In this document: piece by piece, positions 11,715 to 21,202 of the stretch
Layout of the letters: every line of letters begins with the position of its first letter
Position numbering within the stretch: position 1 is the stretch's first letter
Source: Prostheceraeus crozeri
Lineage: Eukaryota; Platyhelminthes; Polycladida; Euryleptidae
DNA: 64,000 nucleotides
Direction of reading: 5' to 3'
Assembly (NCBI GenBank): GCA_907163375.1
Contig: CAJQUW010004580.1
Coordinates: 744,001-808,000 of the forward strand
The notes under the pieces: generated by a model
Told to the model about the DNA's origin: nothing
The model's input: only the letters and a program-made list of their open reading frames with translations
Database searches by the model: none
Program-made: the position numbers and the translations under genes

Positions 11715-13958
11715 CCCTTGGCATACCAAAAAAAATACTGACATGGTTTACCGTGGGGTAAAAAATTTCCTCATTATAATATAATCAAATAATTGGTCTA
11801 AAATTCCAAATTTCCATACTTTTAGATAACGAAAACTTTTGGACAATTTTTTGCAAAACTTTGACACTATATTTCAAAGTTGCCACAAATAACCTTATCA
11901 AAATATGATATAAAACAGTAAATTTTAAGCACACAAATTACACTTGAGCACCATGTGTCTTTGCAGACACCAGCGCCACACTCAGAGCAGACTTTGGTTA
12001 CTTTCCGATCCATTTCTCGTGGACAGAATCCACACCGTTTGGAGCCGTGGCGCACCGATTGCGGTACCACTTGTCGTCGAATAGAAGCTGCATGACTTGG
12101 CGTACGAGCACATAACTGCGCAGCAAGATTCATCAAAAAACGCTTGCGACGACGGCCTGACGTCGATTCGTATTCGGGATGTATGTGCAAGAACAGCACT
12201 AACGCGTTGTAGCAGGAAATGTTCAACAGATTGAAAAAGATGGTGAGTGGCCAGCGGCGCGTGCTCCGGGCGCAAGAATAAGAACGTACCAGCTGTTCCA
12301 ATGTGTCCACGCCGCATTTGCCGTGATTGTAATCAGTTATAATTTTCGATTTCTGCGCGCCATTGGGATCGATTGCGTCGTCCTTGTGCAGTGTCGAAAG
12401 CATAATTACTGCCTTGTTTTTTTTCGGGACGTATGAAACCATCGTGGCATCTTCTTGGAATGCAAATAACGAAGACTGCTCGCGGCGATTCGGATTTGGT
12501 AACAGCTCCTGTGGAATTTCACCTTTATTCTTGCGAATCGTGCCCGTAACTGTGAGATTTCGTCCAAGCAGAGTCCTTCCAAGAAGAAGACTCGTAAAAA
12601 AGTTGTCCATGTAGACGTTTCGCCCACTTCCGGTGAGGAAATCTGTCAGTTCTAAAACTACGCGCTGACCCTGACCACGCTCAGGCACGAGACCCGTACG
12701 GCCAATGTAGGGCTGCAGATTGAGACAGTAAAAGGATTGTGCATCAGCTAACGCCCACAGTTTCACGCCGTATTTGCCTGGCTTTGACGGCATGTACATT
12801 TTGAATGGACATCGTCCACGTGTTGCAACCAGTTGTTCGTGCACTGTTACTGCCTCTCCGGCTTTATAAGAAGACCGGAATTTCGTTACAATCTGCTCAA
12901 ACACGCTGCGGATGGGAGCAAACTTGTCGTTTTCGTTCCTGTTTGCACGGACGTCGAAACGAATCGCTGACAGCAGCTGCGTGAATCGGTTGCGGGTTAT
13001 CGTAGATGCGTACATAGCCCGTCCATGCTCAGTATTCCACAGATCCGCAACTCGTGTCTTGTTGTCATGATGAGCACCACCAGCAATGAGTAACCCGAAA
13101 AAGCGATACATTTCTTCACTACCCGTTGAGCGCCAGTCATTGAAGCGTTGTGCACCTTCAATATTTGTACAGTCGACGATAAAGCGCACAATGTCAGGCG
13201 TAATAAAAACCTTGAATGCATCGGTAGGGCTCAAACCGCAAACATTTCGCACTGCATTAGTCGGTCCTTGACGCTCTCGTATCACATTATACGCAGCGAC
13301 GCGACCCACCTGAGGTGTGACAGGCTCTCTTGACCACAGTTCATGTCCATTGCGAGATCGAAGATATACAAATTGCTGGTGAATAGCATCCACAACTTCC
13401 ATCACTGCGTCGTCTCCAGATTCTTCTTCATCCACGGCTCCGTCGTCAATGATAACTTCATCCCTGAATTCATTGTCACTTGCACCTTCGTCGCTCTCGC
13501 TGCTTTCAGCAAGTATCATGCGTACAGCTGCGTGCACATCCATTGCAGAATGAGAAGAAATGGCTGTGCAAAAGTGTGTGTGCTACCTCAGATGAGATCT
13601 GCTTTGGGGACTTCCCACAGGCTATAAATAGAATAATGACGAGTTTAGCACTGCCGCGTGGCGAAGCACGATTGTAACAATACCCCATCTGCAATATTAG
13701 AACTTATGTCCGAGAGGAGAAGAGGAAAAGTTGATAATATGATCTGGGGTAATTTTTTTCCTCGCCGGTAAACCGTGTTAGAAATATTTTAAGTCGATGT
13801 GCGAAAAAAGTAATTAGCAGAATATTTTCAACGCGCGGTATTATCTCTTGTTTATTGAGTTAGGAAAAGTCATAAAAGCGCATTGAAAAAAATACAAAAA
13901 CGTCATTCCACATCTTGTCCGCTTTGCGGTAAAAAATTACCGCATGGTATACCAAGGG
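11715..13958 (-). mobile_element. piggyBac element, copy B (full length, 2244 bp)
   Basis: Left TTAA at 11711-11714 is followed by CCCTTGGCATACCA. The right end TGGTATACCAAGGG stops at 13958 and is followed by ATAA. Near both ends there are GGTAAAAAATT motifs; at the right end GGTAAAAAATTACC is a perfect palindrome. It contains one full-length minus-strand transposase frame. Confidence 0.92.
11867..13543 (-). CDS. piggyBac transposase, full-length frame with first catalytic Asp changed to His
   Basis: A 558-residue uninterrupted frame, close to the usual length for piggyBac transposases. The N-terminal 60 residues are acidic. The DDE_Tnp_1_7 domain follows, with SNDWRSTGSEE, the block TVHEQLVATRGRCPFKMY, NVYMDNFFTS (second catalytic Asp) and CGVDTLEQL (third catalytic Asp). 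The C-terminus is cysteine-rich (CGFCPREMDRKVTKVCSEC), as in the zinc-binding tail of the family. In piggyBac transposases the block before GRCPF normally reads xDEQL, and that Asp is the first catalytic residue. Here the codon is CAC, giving HEQL. Copy A has the same change. The protein is therefore probably inactive for strand cleavage although its frame is intact. Start chosen at the first ATG after a stop, giving the usual acidic N-terminus. Confidence 0.92.
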   Translation of the reverse strand: MDVHAAVRMILAESSESDEGASDNEFRDEVIIDDGAVDEEESGDDAVMEVVDAIHQQFVYLRSRNGHELWSREPVTPQVGRVAAYNVIRERQGPTNAVRNVCGLSPTDAFKVFITPDIVRFIVDCTNIEGAQRFNDWRSTGSEEMYRFFGLLIAGGAHHDNKTRVADLWNTEHGRAMYASTITRNRFTQLLSAIRFDVRANRNENDKFAPIRSVFEQIVTKFRSSYKAGEAVTVHEQLVATRGRCPFKMYMPSKPGKYGVKLWALADAQSFYCLNLQPYIGRTGLVPERGQGQRVVLELTDFLTGSGRNVYMDNFFTSLLLGRTLLGRNLTVTGTIRKNKGEIPQELLPNPNRREQSSLFAFQEDATMVSYVPKKNKAVIMLSTLHKDDAIDPNGAQKSKIITDYNHGKCGVDTLEQLVRSYSCARSTRRWPLTIFFNLLNISCYNALVLFLHIHPEYESTSGRRRKRFLMNLAAQLCARTPSHAASIRRQVVPQSVRHGSKRCGFCPREMDRKVTKVCSECGAGVCKDTWCSSVICVLKIYCFISYFDKVICGNFEI

Positions 13959-14636
13959 ATAAATGAGGCTGAATCCTAGAAATAGACTGATTCACTATCA
14001 TTGCGTGTGCGTTGGTATCATTATTGAGAAAAGAGGATGTATCTTAAGTTGGAAGGGTCGGCTTAAGTTAGAATCACAAATTTCTGCGTAATTGAAGATA
14101 TGATATTTAAAAGAGAAATGCATGTAGGCACTACCATATTTCTGCTACTTTTAAAGTCTAAAACTCTAATAGATGCCCTCTCTAATAAGATACCCTTATA
14201 GGCGACATTAATTATTTTCAACAGAAAAATGATTTTCGGGAATTAAGCTCACAAACTGCGGAGTCCCCAGAGGAGGATATGATGCGATTTCCTCCGCAAC
14301 AGAAATCTCCATCGCCGCATCCAATCTGGAGACGAAAGTAAGCGCAAGCATCGCTTTCACCTCTCAGATGTCTTATTCCGATTTTCTGTTTTCTGTGAAA
14401 TGAAAAATAATGCAGAAAGGTTACATTACATGAACCGATTCTGAACTCAACTACTTACTATTTGACTCTCTTTTGATGTCCTTGATATCAGAATATCATC
14501 AAGGTAGGAATTCCCTTACGAATTACAGGTTGAAAGGCACTAGAGCAAGAAGCACTATGTCAAATGGACATCTTTTGAATCAATACAGACCGTCTGGTGC
14601 AATGGAAGTTGTCAAGTCACGACTGTCATTCAATAA

Positions 14637-14938
14637 TTATAGTTGCAAATAAGCTTCTAAAAGATCGATCTCGGAATAAACAACTCCATCTTTCAATGAG
14701 TGAAATAACTCTTCGATCCTAGGTATTGGATATCCATCGACAACAACTGCTTTGTTAGCGGCACGCATGTCGCGGTACAATCTAAGCCGTCCATCTTTTT
14801 TCGAACAATAGCTAGGTTTGACACCGAATCTGATGCTTCTACTTTTTCAATGAAGTCTGATTCAACAAGGCGTAGAAATTCCTCCTTCATCTTGTCTCTA
14901 GGCGGAAAAGGCATCTGCCTTTCTGTTTGGTTCATCAA
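14637..14938 (-). pseudogene. Ty3/gypsy-like RT scrap, copy C
   Basis: Third copy of the fragment at 1676-1977. It has one private change (VRKKMDG for VQKKMDG). Confidence 0.7.
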
Positions 14939-15107
14939 ACACTTGTGTATGGCCTACATGCATGCGACTGTTTCCCAAATATTGAAGCATTTACATAGCT
15001 GCGACACTCCTGTCAGATGATTTGTCATAAGCGTTCGTAGATTAAAAATACATAAAAAAACAATTGGTACTTGACTTGCCTTAACAACGAACTGTTTATC
15101 CAATAAA

Positions 15108-16113
15108 TTACGTGTCAACGGATTGGTCGTTCTTTCTTTTTGACAATCCACAAATGGTGCCTTGACCAGGATTTTTCAACGGAATGAAATATCTGTGATG
15201 TGCTGCTTCGACGGAAGCAGTATCAGCAGCTTCTTCTTCTGCTACTACGGAGTTCGTCGCCGGCTCGACTTCCGTGACGTCAGTGTCTCCTAGTCGTAGT
15301 CTTTTCTTGCCCGACTTTCTGATGGGCCCTTTCTTATTCTGAAGGATGCTGGTCAACGTGACCTTCCTCAGCGGCTTGTGCGGCTTCATCCCAGGACTTA
15401 TCCTCACCGCCAGAATGTGCCAGCACGAATACTCTGCATGACAGGAACATTTCTCGTTTGTGTTTGTTCAGACCATATTCTACTCCCCATAAGTGCCAGT
15501 AACAAGGAACACTGCACGTTGAGGCACATGTAGAACGTCATTGTCTTCAACTGCTCGTTCGGCAAACAGGACTGGAGTGGGTCGCGGAGTAGCCTTCGAA
15601 AGTCTGATAGGGTTCAACTTCAGCGCGCCGCGTATAACCTGTCTTAACCCTTCGGGTTCAGTAGGGAGGAGCTTGTGGGTAATAAAGATTATTCGGTAAG
15701 TCTTGTCTTCTCCAGCTCCCCTCACCTTCGATGGCTCGGTGGAATTCACTGACATAGTGCCAGGAAAGTTGGTGGAACACCAGCACCATCAGGTGAACGG
15801 CAATTTCCCGGCGATCAATAGCTGCTTTCATGGTGTTATTGAAGGACTCACTGGTTTTTCCGGTGATTCCATTGTGTGGGTCATGAAAGCCCATTCTCTC
15901 TAATACGAAAACCGCCGAGTGCTCCATCAGGCATCGCTTCCAGTTGTCATTAAAATATTTGGCGAACGATTCGGTCCACTTCCGCGACTTTGCCTGGATA
16001 AGATTGGCACAAGACTCTTCTGATGCACATGATATGATCTTTTTGACTCTCTGTCGATGCTCCTCAATCTGGTCACTTCCCAGATGAACAAAAGCTAGCA
16101 GTATATTAGCATA
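15108..16113 (-). pseudogene. MULE-like transposase C-terminal/SWIM fragment, copy C
   Basis: Third copy of the fragment at 2147-3152, with private changes such as GKTSESFNN and an AADTAS acidic segment in place of DADTAS. The SWIM motif is retained. Confidence 0.6.
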
Positions 16114-16352
16114 AATTCACTGACTTTATGATAGTATTTTTTGAAGGAGAGAATCTTAGCTTAAAGCTGGCTTAAATCTCTTCCAACATGCTATAAGTAT
16201 GCCATCAATACGCCTGTTTCCTACGCACCGCGTACGCTATTCGACTAATGTTCCCTCATATCTATTATGACAATCCTCCATTTCCTCAATATAATTACGA
16301 TTAATCTCTTGAGCCCCGGTTACAAAAATCGCAAATTTCCTCGACTGACAAA

Positions 16353-16490
16353 GACGTGCACTGTACGTCCTTGCTATTCAATGCTAAAGTGACAAGTCAA
16401 AAACGCTGACATTCCTGCAACTGACAAAGACGTACACTGCACGTCCTGACCTACACTACTGTAACTAACAAAGACGTGCACTGCACGTCC
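16353..16490. repeat. subterminal palindromic repeats of the piggyBac-type end
   Basis: Three copies of an 18-base string with the pattern GACGTRCACTGYACGTCC lie at 16353-16370, 16429-16446 and 16473-16490, each preceded by AACTGACAAA or a close variant. A degenerate inverted copy lies near the right end at 34853-34871. Repeated subterminal strings are typical transposase binding sites. Confidence 0.7.
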
Positions 16491-16788
16491 GTAAATTTAC
16501 ATGCTCTTTTGGTAAATTTTGTAGAAGCACTATTCGAAGTCGAAGCAATGTGATTGATATAATAAATATTGTGTTGTTTTGAATGCTTGTTACATAAAGT
16601 CAAATCAAAATCTCTGCTTTGTTTTGAGACGCATATAATTATCTAGACATCCATAGGTTAACAAAACAAGTTGAACATCGTCAGCAAAACTTCAATTACA
16701 TGTACAATTTAAGTAGCCTATTGTGCAATGAATTCAATTGTTAACTAATTCGTCCTTTACTTGGTGTGAAATTTGCTAAAACAAGGAT

Positions 16789-17143
16789 CTACACACAAAG
16801 ATGGAATAGAGGGGCAATCAGGACATACAAACTTGCACGTCTACCATCACCACTCTGCATCACAAGAATTTCAATGACCTTTTCCTGATAACAAAGAAAA
16901 TCCAAATCTCCCCCGCAGCTTTTGTACACAATCCACGAATTTCGGATCATAGCTTGTATGAAATGCATTCCCAGTTTAGTAAACCATTTATATGATTTTC
17001 TTGCCATGTTGTACTGATGCAAACTTTCATCACGAGAATCTACACCGACCATTCATATGTTTTATGCTAGAACCGACCAAGATTTCTTGACATCATCATT
17101 GACTCCACCACGCAAAATTCTTCTGTGAGGAGAAGTGCCAGCA
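16789..17143 (-). pseudogene. piggyBac transposase C-terminal remnant
   Basis: The frame contains MVGVDSRDESLHQYNMARKS, which matches the third-catalytic-Asp block of piggyBac transposases (GGVDxxDxxLxxYxxxRKxxKW), then YKWFTKLGMHF and NSWIVYKSCGGD. Upstream to about 17140 a further piece in the same frame, with stops, resembles the preceding conserved segment. Then the hAT-like gene begins. It lies 480 bases inside a piggyBac-type end, consistent with the 3' end of that element's gene. Confidence 0.65.
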
Positions 17144-18470
17144 TTATTGGCTGTGTCGACGAGGTAAAAATCTGCTGGCAGCACTTCCAACATCTGGATC
17201 CACATAACAATATATAATTAGATTTTTCTCCAGCGCGAGATCTACAGCCGCTGCCTCGATTGTCAGCGGAGATCGGAGCCAGGGCACTATGTAGAGCATA
17301 GCTACAAACTGCATGAAGCGGTGAAGTTTTGCTACGAATTCCGTCGAGTAATTAAGCTGCCTGCTGAAGAGAAGCATTTTCCCGTAGTAAAGGATATTCG
17401 CCATCCAGCGAGCGTGATGGAAGGCACCTGGCTTCCTGAATTTTATTTTCAGATCTCTGCCACCAAGAAGTGAATATGCGATTTCTGCCGCTTCCTTGTA
17501 GTCCTCACGTAGCCATTGGTTAGTGTTGGTCAACAATGCCCTTAGCTGATCCAGAACAGACGTTTGCTGAATAGCCATCCAACCTTCACGTATTTCCAAA
17601 GTTGACCAGCTTGCTTTGTTGAGGGTGGGCCAGATGTCTTTGAAATCTCTGTTGGAGGGTCGGTAGTTTTCCCGAACACTGTTGCTCTAACCTGGCGTAA
17701 CAGAAGCTCCAGGACATGATGACGGCAAGCCAGCCACATGAGCTTCCTATTGAGCATCCGCTCCAAGATCACGCAAGTCCCTACATGTTTTCCAGTGTTA
17801 CTAGCAGTTGTGTCAAAGGAGAGAGCAACAAGACCATCTTCCAGCTGCCAGTCTTGTACCGTATGATGCACGACAGCTGCTTGGTTTGCACCGCTCGATA
17901 AGTCCACCGTGGGAATCTCCAGCAGCTTCGCCCCTCCTTCCGCGCTCACCACCACTCCAATCCGGTCCCGAAGAAGCTCAAAATCTTCCACAACCTTCCC
18001 ATCCCAGTGCACTACCAAGTTCTCTTTCTTTTCCCCAAAATACTTTTCCTTCAGTGTCTTCGCCACCTTCTCTCTCACCTCGTTCCTTGACCTTGTTGCA
18101 CTGGAGGGCGATAACACAAAATCATCCACCATGGCAGTCGATGCCTTGATGACCGATGCAACCGTGGCAAATAGCTGCCCCTTTGAATTCCCGTGGCGGT
18201 CAGCACTCACACAGACGTCCTCTGTTGTCAGAATCTTCCTAGGCAGCCTTACTGTCACCCAATCCCTTCCTCTCTCAGTCTCTGACCTATCCTCTTCATT
18301 TTCTGTGTCATCTATTTCAGTGATGATATGCTCATTGCCCTCTGTACATTGTACATGCAAAAGTTACAAAGTATTACAATTTGCAACATTGACAAGCACA
18401 AACGTAGCAATTTTCAATGTTTCTCAGACACCAACAGTCAGATCGTCCAAATTCTTGACAGCCGCATGAT
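17144..18470 (-). pseudogene. divergent hAT-like transposase, copy 1
   Basis: Two overlapping frames (17542-18360 and 17144-17599) together give about 400 residues. The order is an acidic N-terminus, LVVHWDGKVVEDFE, DRIGVVVSAEG, ALSFDTTASNTG, then LMWLACRHHVLELLL, and after a frameshift FHHARWMANILYYGKM. The same blocks occur in the gene at 40570-42600. An Asp in a DxxxSNxG context followed about 30 residues later by a CxHH motif resembles the second catalytic Asp and the C/DxxH motif of hAT transposases. That resemblance is the only basis for the hAT-like label; no named family is recognised with confidence. Confidence 0.6.
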
Positions 18471-18559
18471 AGGTTGTCGTATGTTGGTAGGCCCGGACAC
18501 ATTGCGCATTACTAACTGTTGAAATTGCCGTTTTCATGATTTCTTCGAGATGTCTTAGT

Positions 18560-18899
18560 CTCTACTCAGCAACACCACTTCCGGTTGTATGAGGTATCTG
18601 CAAATGCTGCTTGATGTGCGCCTTAATGATGCTCCATATATACTCGATCGGATTGAGCTGCGGCGAGTATGGTCCAAGACGCAAAAGCGTCATACCATCC
18701 CTCAAGCTTGTTTCAATTTGTGAATGGCATGGCGCGATGTTGCTCAAAGTCTTTCAATTGCTTTCTAATTCATCACTTAGATTGGAAATCCACTCTGCTA
18801 CACTTTCCTTCTTGTAGGAGCCACGTTTGGTAGTAATCTTTACGACACGGCTCCTAGCATGTGGACGTTTGGGCCACGGGATGCTGGCAATGTGCTCAC
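18560..18899 (-). pseudogene. IS630/Tc1-type transposase, C-terminal half (split gene)
   Basis: This part continues the gene whose N-terminal half lies at 25461-26150. Starting at the insertion point the frame reads SRGPNVHMLGAVS, then after a frameshift TTKRGSYKKESVAEW, NIAPCHS and LRLGPYSPQLNPIEYIW. The last block contains the final acidic catalytic residue of the IS630/Tc1 DDE domain. The second catalytic Asp, normally in DNAPCH, is not visible (SNIAPCH). The gene ends near 18560. Confidence 0.8.
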
Positions 18900-18903
18900 T
18901 GCT

Positions 18904-19269
18904 CACGGTGTCCCCAAATCAAGATTAAGATTAAAAAAATATACCATGAGCGAAACCGTGATTTTCTGTTAGAATACAACCCTAGGGTCTGAGAAACGTG
19001 AAAACAGAAATCCTTTAAAGCCAAATTTTTGAGAAATCGCAATTTTAAAAAATTGTGAGGAAATCAGTAAAAAATGACCTCATATTTGTAGTTTTAAGGG
19101 AAACTGCGTCAAACAACTCCATGAAATACGGTAGTTAAGCCTATATGCATCATATATTTAGTGGCAAATGCAAATTATCTGTATTATATACATACTGAAA
19201 GCTTGTAATTGTTTATAAGTAGTGTAATATGCGTTTTACAGCAAATTTAATTTCAGCCGTAAAATTAAG
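18904..19269. repeat. left terminal inverted repeat of the 6.55-kb element
   Basis: Near-perfect inverted partner of 25091-25456. By eye only a handful of differences occur, for example AGAAATCCTTTAAAG against AAAAATCTTTTAAAG. This suggests a relatively recent insertion. Confidence 0.92.
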
Positions 19270-19728
19270 CCAAAAATTTTCGTAGTTCTAAATCAGTTAT
19301 TATTATTGGTGAATATATTATTAAATCAAGCCTTTTGCGTCGCAAACATACTGAAAGCTTGTATTTTTGTAAGTAGTATACCAGGGGTTTCACAGCAAAT
19401 TTAATTCACGGTGTAGAATTAAGTGAAAGTGCTTGTAATTCTAAATAAAAAATGTACTGTATACCGAACCTAAAACTCATTACTCATGTATCACTAGATG
19501 AAGATTAATAATGTGATTAGATAATATTTTATTGTGTGTTCGATAGTATTCAATTAAATCAGATAAATTAATTCAATTAAATCAGTCGAGCTCCTTATGC
19601 ATGTAGGCCTATAATTGTCAATTGGTACAAGCATTTCAAATATAAACAATTTTTCGAAAGAAATTTTATAACATATTATCGCGATAAATAATACGAAATT
19701 GAACTAGAAAACAGATTGCAAAATTAGT
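19270..19728. other. AT-rich non-coding stretch inside the 6.55-kb element
   Basis: This lies between the left TIR and the stop codon of the transposase gene. It repeats part of the TIR theme (ACTGAAAGCTTGTA with AAGTAGT nearby recurs at about 19350-19382). No coding sequence is seen. Confidence 0.6.
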
Positions 19729-21202
19729 CTACAAGTGTTGACTATTATATCTGGAAACAGCTGCTAACACCCTTCTTCTGTAATTAGGGTTATTCGTATC
19801 TCGCACTTTGAAATTGTTCCATACTGTGGAAAAGTCATAATGTACAGATTCGCTGGTCTGTTCACTATATGGCCCTAAGCCTTGGCCGGTAAAATTGCAA
19901 AACTCCGCAATATGAAAAAAAAAACTGCATGCACCTTCGGTGTGACAGGAATCTTCAGTTTCAGATAAGAAGATCTGAACTTCTTGATTCTGTCTTCGAA
20001 ATCTGCACTCAATCGATTTCCATAGCAAGACTGAACTACACCATCAAAATTATAGAAAGCTTGAACAAAATGAATGCATCGCTGAGGTACAAGCTCCTCA
20101 AGTACATGGACATTTCGTAGTAACTTTCGACTGGAATTTCCAGTGAATGTTCCTCCGTGTAACAATTCTCTGTTCACATTACACTGTTTTGGCCATTCAT
20201 CTGCCTCTGGCCAAACTTTTTGCATTGGACAATACATGGTATTGACTGGTCCGGTCAAAAGATGTAGTTCTGGCGGAGGTATAACGCGAACAATAGCTGT
20301 GGAGTCTGGAATATTGTCACTGAAAATCGGGGGATGAATCACATTACCGTATTCTTTGGCCTTTATTTTCTTTGATCCGCTGTCGAAGTAGTCCCAGAAA
20401 AGATTCTTCAGTGATCCCAATGTCCTCCGTAATCCAACACAATTCATATCTTGCTTGGTAGTATCACACCAGCAGCACGGATGTTTTGAGGTATGTGACA
20501 TCAAGCCTAAAAGAATGTTGCAAAGTTTTAAATCCGATGCAATTGTGAAATCTCTTTCAAGCTGGTTGATGCCAACATTTAGCCAGAGTTGCTTGAGATT
20601 GTAATATGACTCCTGAATTTCCGGCACAATTCCGATGATAAAACACTTTTTTACACCAGAGTTCATAAAATCACTGTTTCGGGACGCAGATGAATCGGAG
20701 TATGGATCAAAAATCGATAAACAGCACTTAAAGAATCCTCCTCCACCGTCGATGCCGATTTTGATCAATACAGAATCGAGATCACGCTTGTCAATGACGA
20801 AATCAATGAATGAACTCAACTGTCCATTGCTTCTCTTGTGTATGGTCCGACGATGTTTGAGTAATATATTCCAATAAACGAAGATCAAAAAAATCGTCGA
20901 GTGTATGGTTAATCTGAAAAAGTTTATCGCGTACTCCTGTTTCAACAGAACCTCATGAGAAAGCTTGTTTACCCCTCGTGTGCTAAGATTAAGTCTTTTT
21001 TGGATGTGAGACAAGTCTGGCGATTTGATTTCCTTGGATTGAATTGAAGAAGTGTAAACCGTTGTTACAGGCTTACTCAATGTAGATAACGTGGGCGATT
21101 CTTTGATTATTCGGGCAGCAACCCGTTGCTTTGTTTTTGCATTTGGAGAATCGAGTAGAGCCTCGGCGTTGGAAACTTTCTGTCGTATGGAAGAACACAT
21201 TT
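19729..21202 (-). pseudogene. RAG1/CMC-like transposase, catalytic part (one frameshift)
   Basis: About 490 residues in two frames joined at a long A/T run near 19915. In order it shows a helical N-terminal segment (MCSSIRQKVSNAEALLD), IKIGIDGGGGFFKCCLS (likely first catalytic Asp), a CxxC pair (KHPCCWCD), PPPELHLLTGPVN, GGTFTGNSSRKLLRN, VTPKVHAVFF, HIAEFCNF and YSEQTSESVHYDF (likely catalytic Glu). The GNxxRKL block and the final SExxxES block resemble those around the catalytic Glu of RAG1, and the CxxC plus His pattern is shared by RAG1, Transib and CMC transposases. These are motif resemblances seen by eye, not an alignment. The N-terminal part of the same protein is at 24214-24667. Confidence 0.72.

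Larger units (their letters stand above)
7572..14190. repeat. tandem composite repeat, copy B (6.62 kb, complete)
   Basis: This is the only complete unit in the window, 6619 bases long. It has the same element order as copy A and near-identical bases, with single-base changes scattered through it. Its left junction (7572) and right junction (14190/14191) have the same sequence, as expected for head-to-tail duplication rather than three separate insertions. Confidence 0.93.
14191..16290. repeat. tandem composite repeat, copy C (truncated after 2.1 kb)
   Basis: This starts like copies A and B and follows them to CCATTTCCTCAATA at about 16290. It then diverges completely. The break falls at the point where the non-LTR element begins (its 3' end) in copies A and B. 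Confidence 0.92.

Noticed and set aside
17808-18469. Two Pro/Ser-rich plus-strand frames
   Set aside because: Antisense of the divergent hAT-like gene, which has the conserved blocks on the minus strand.
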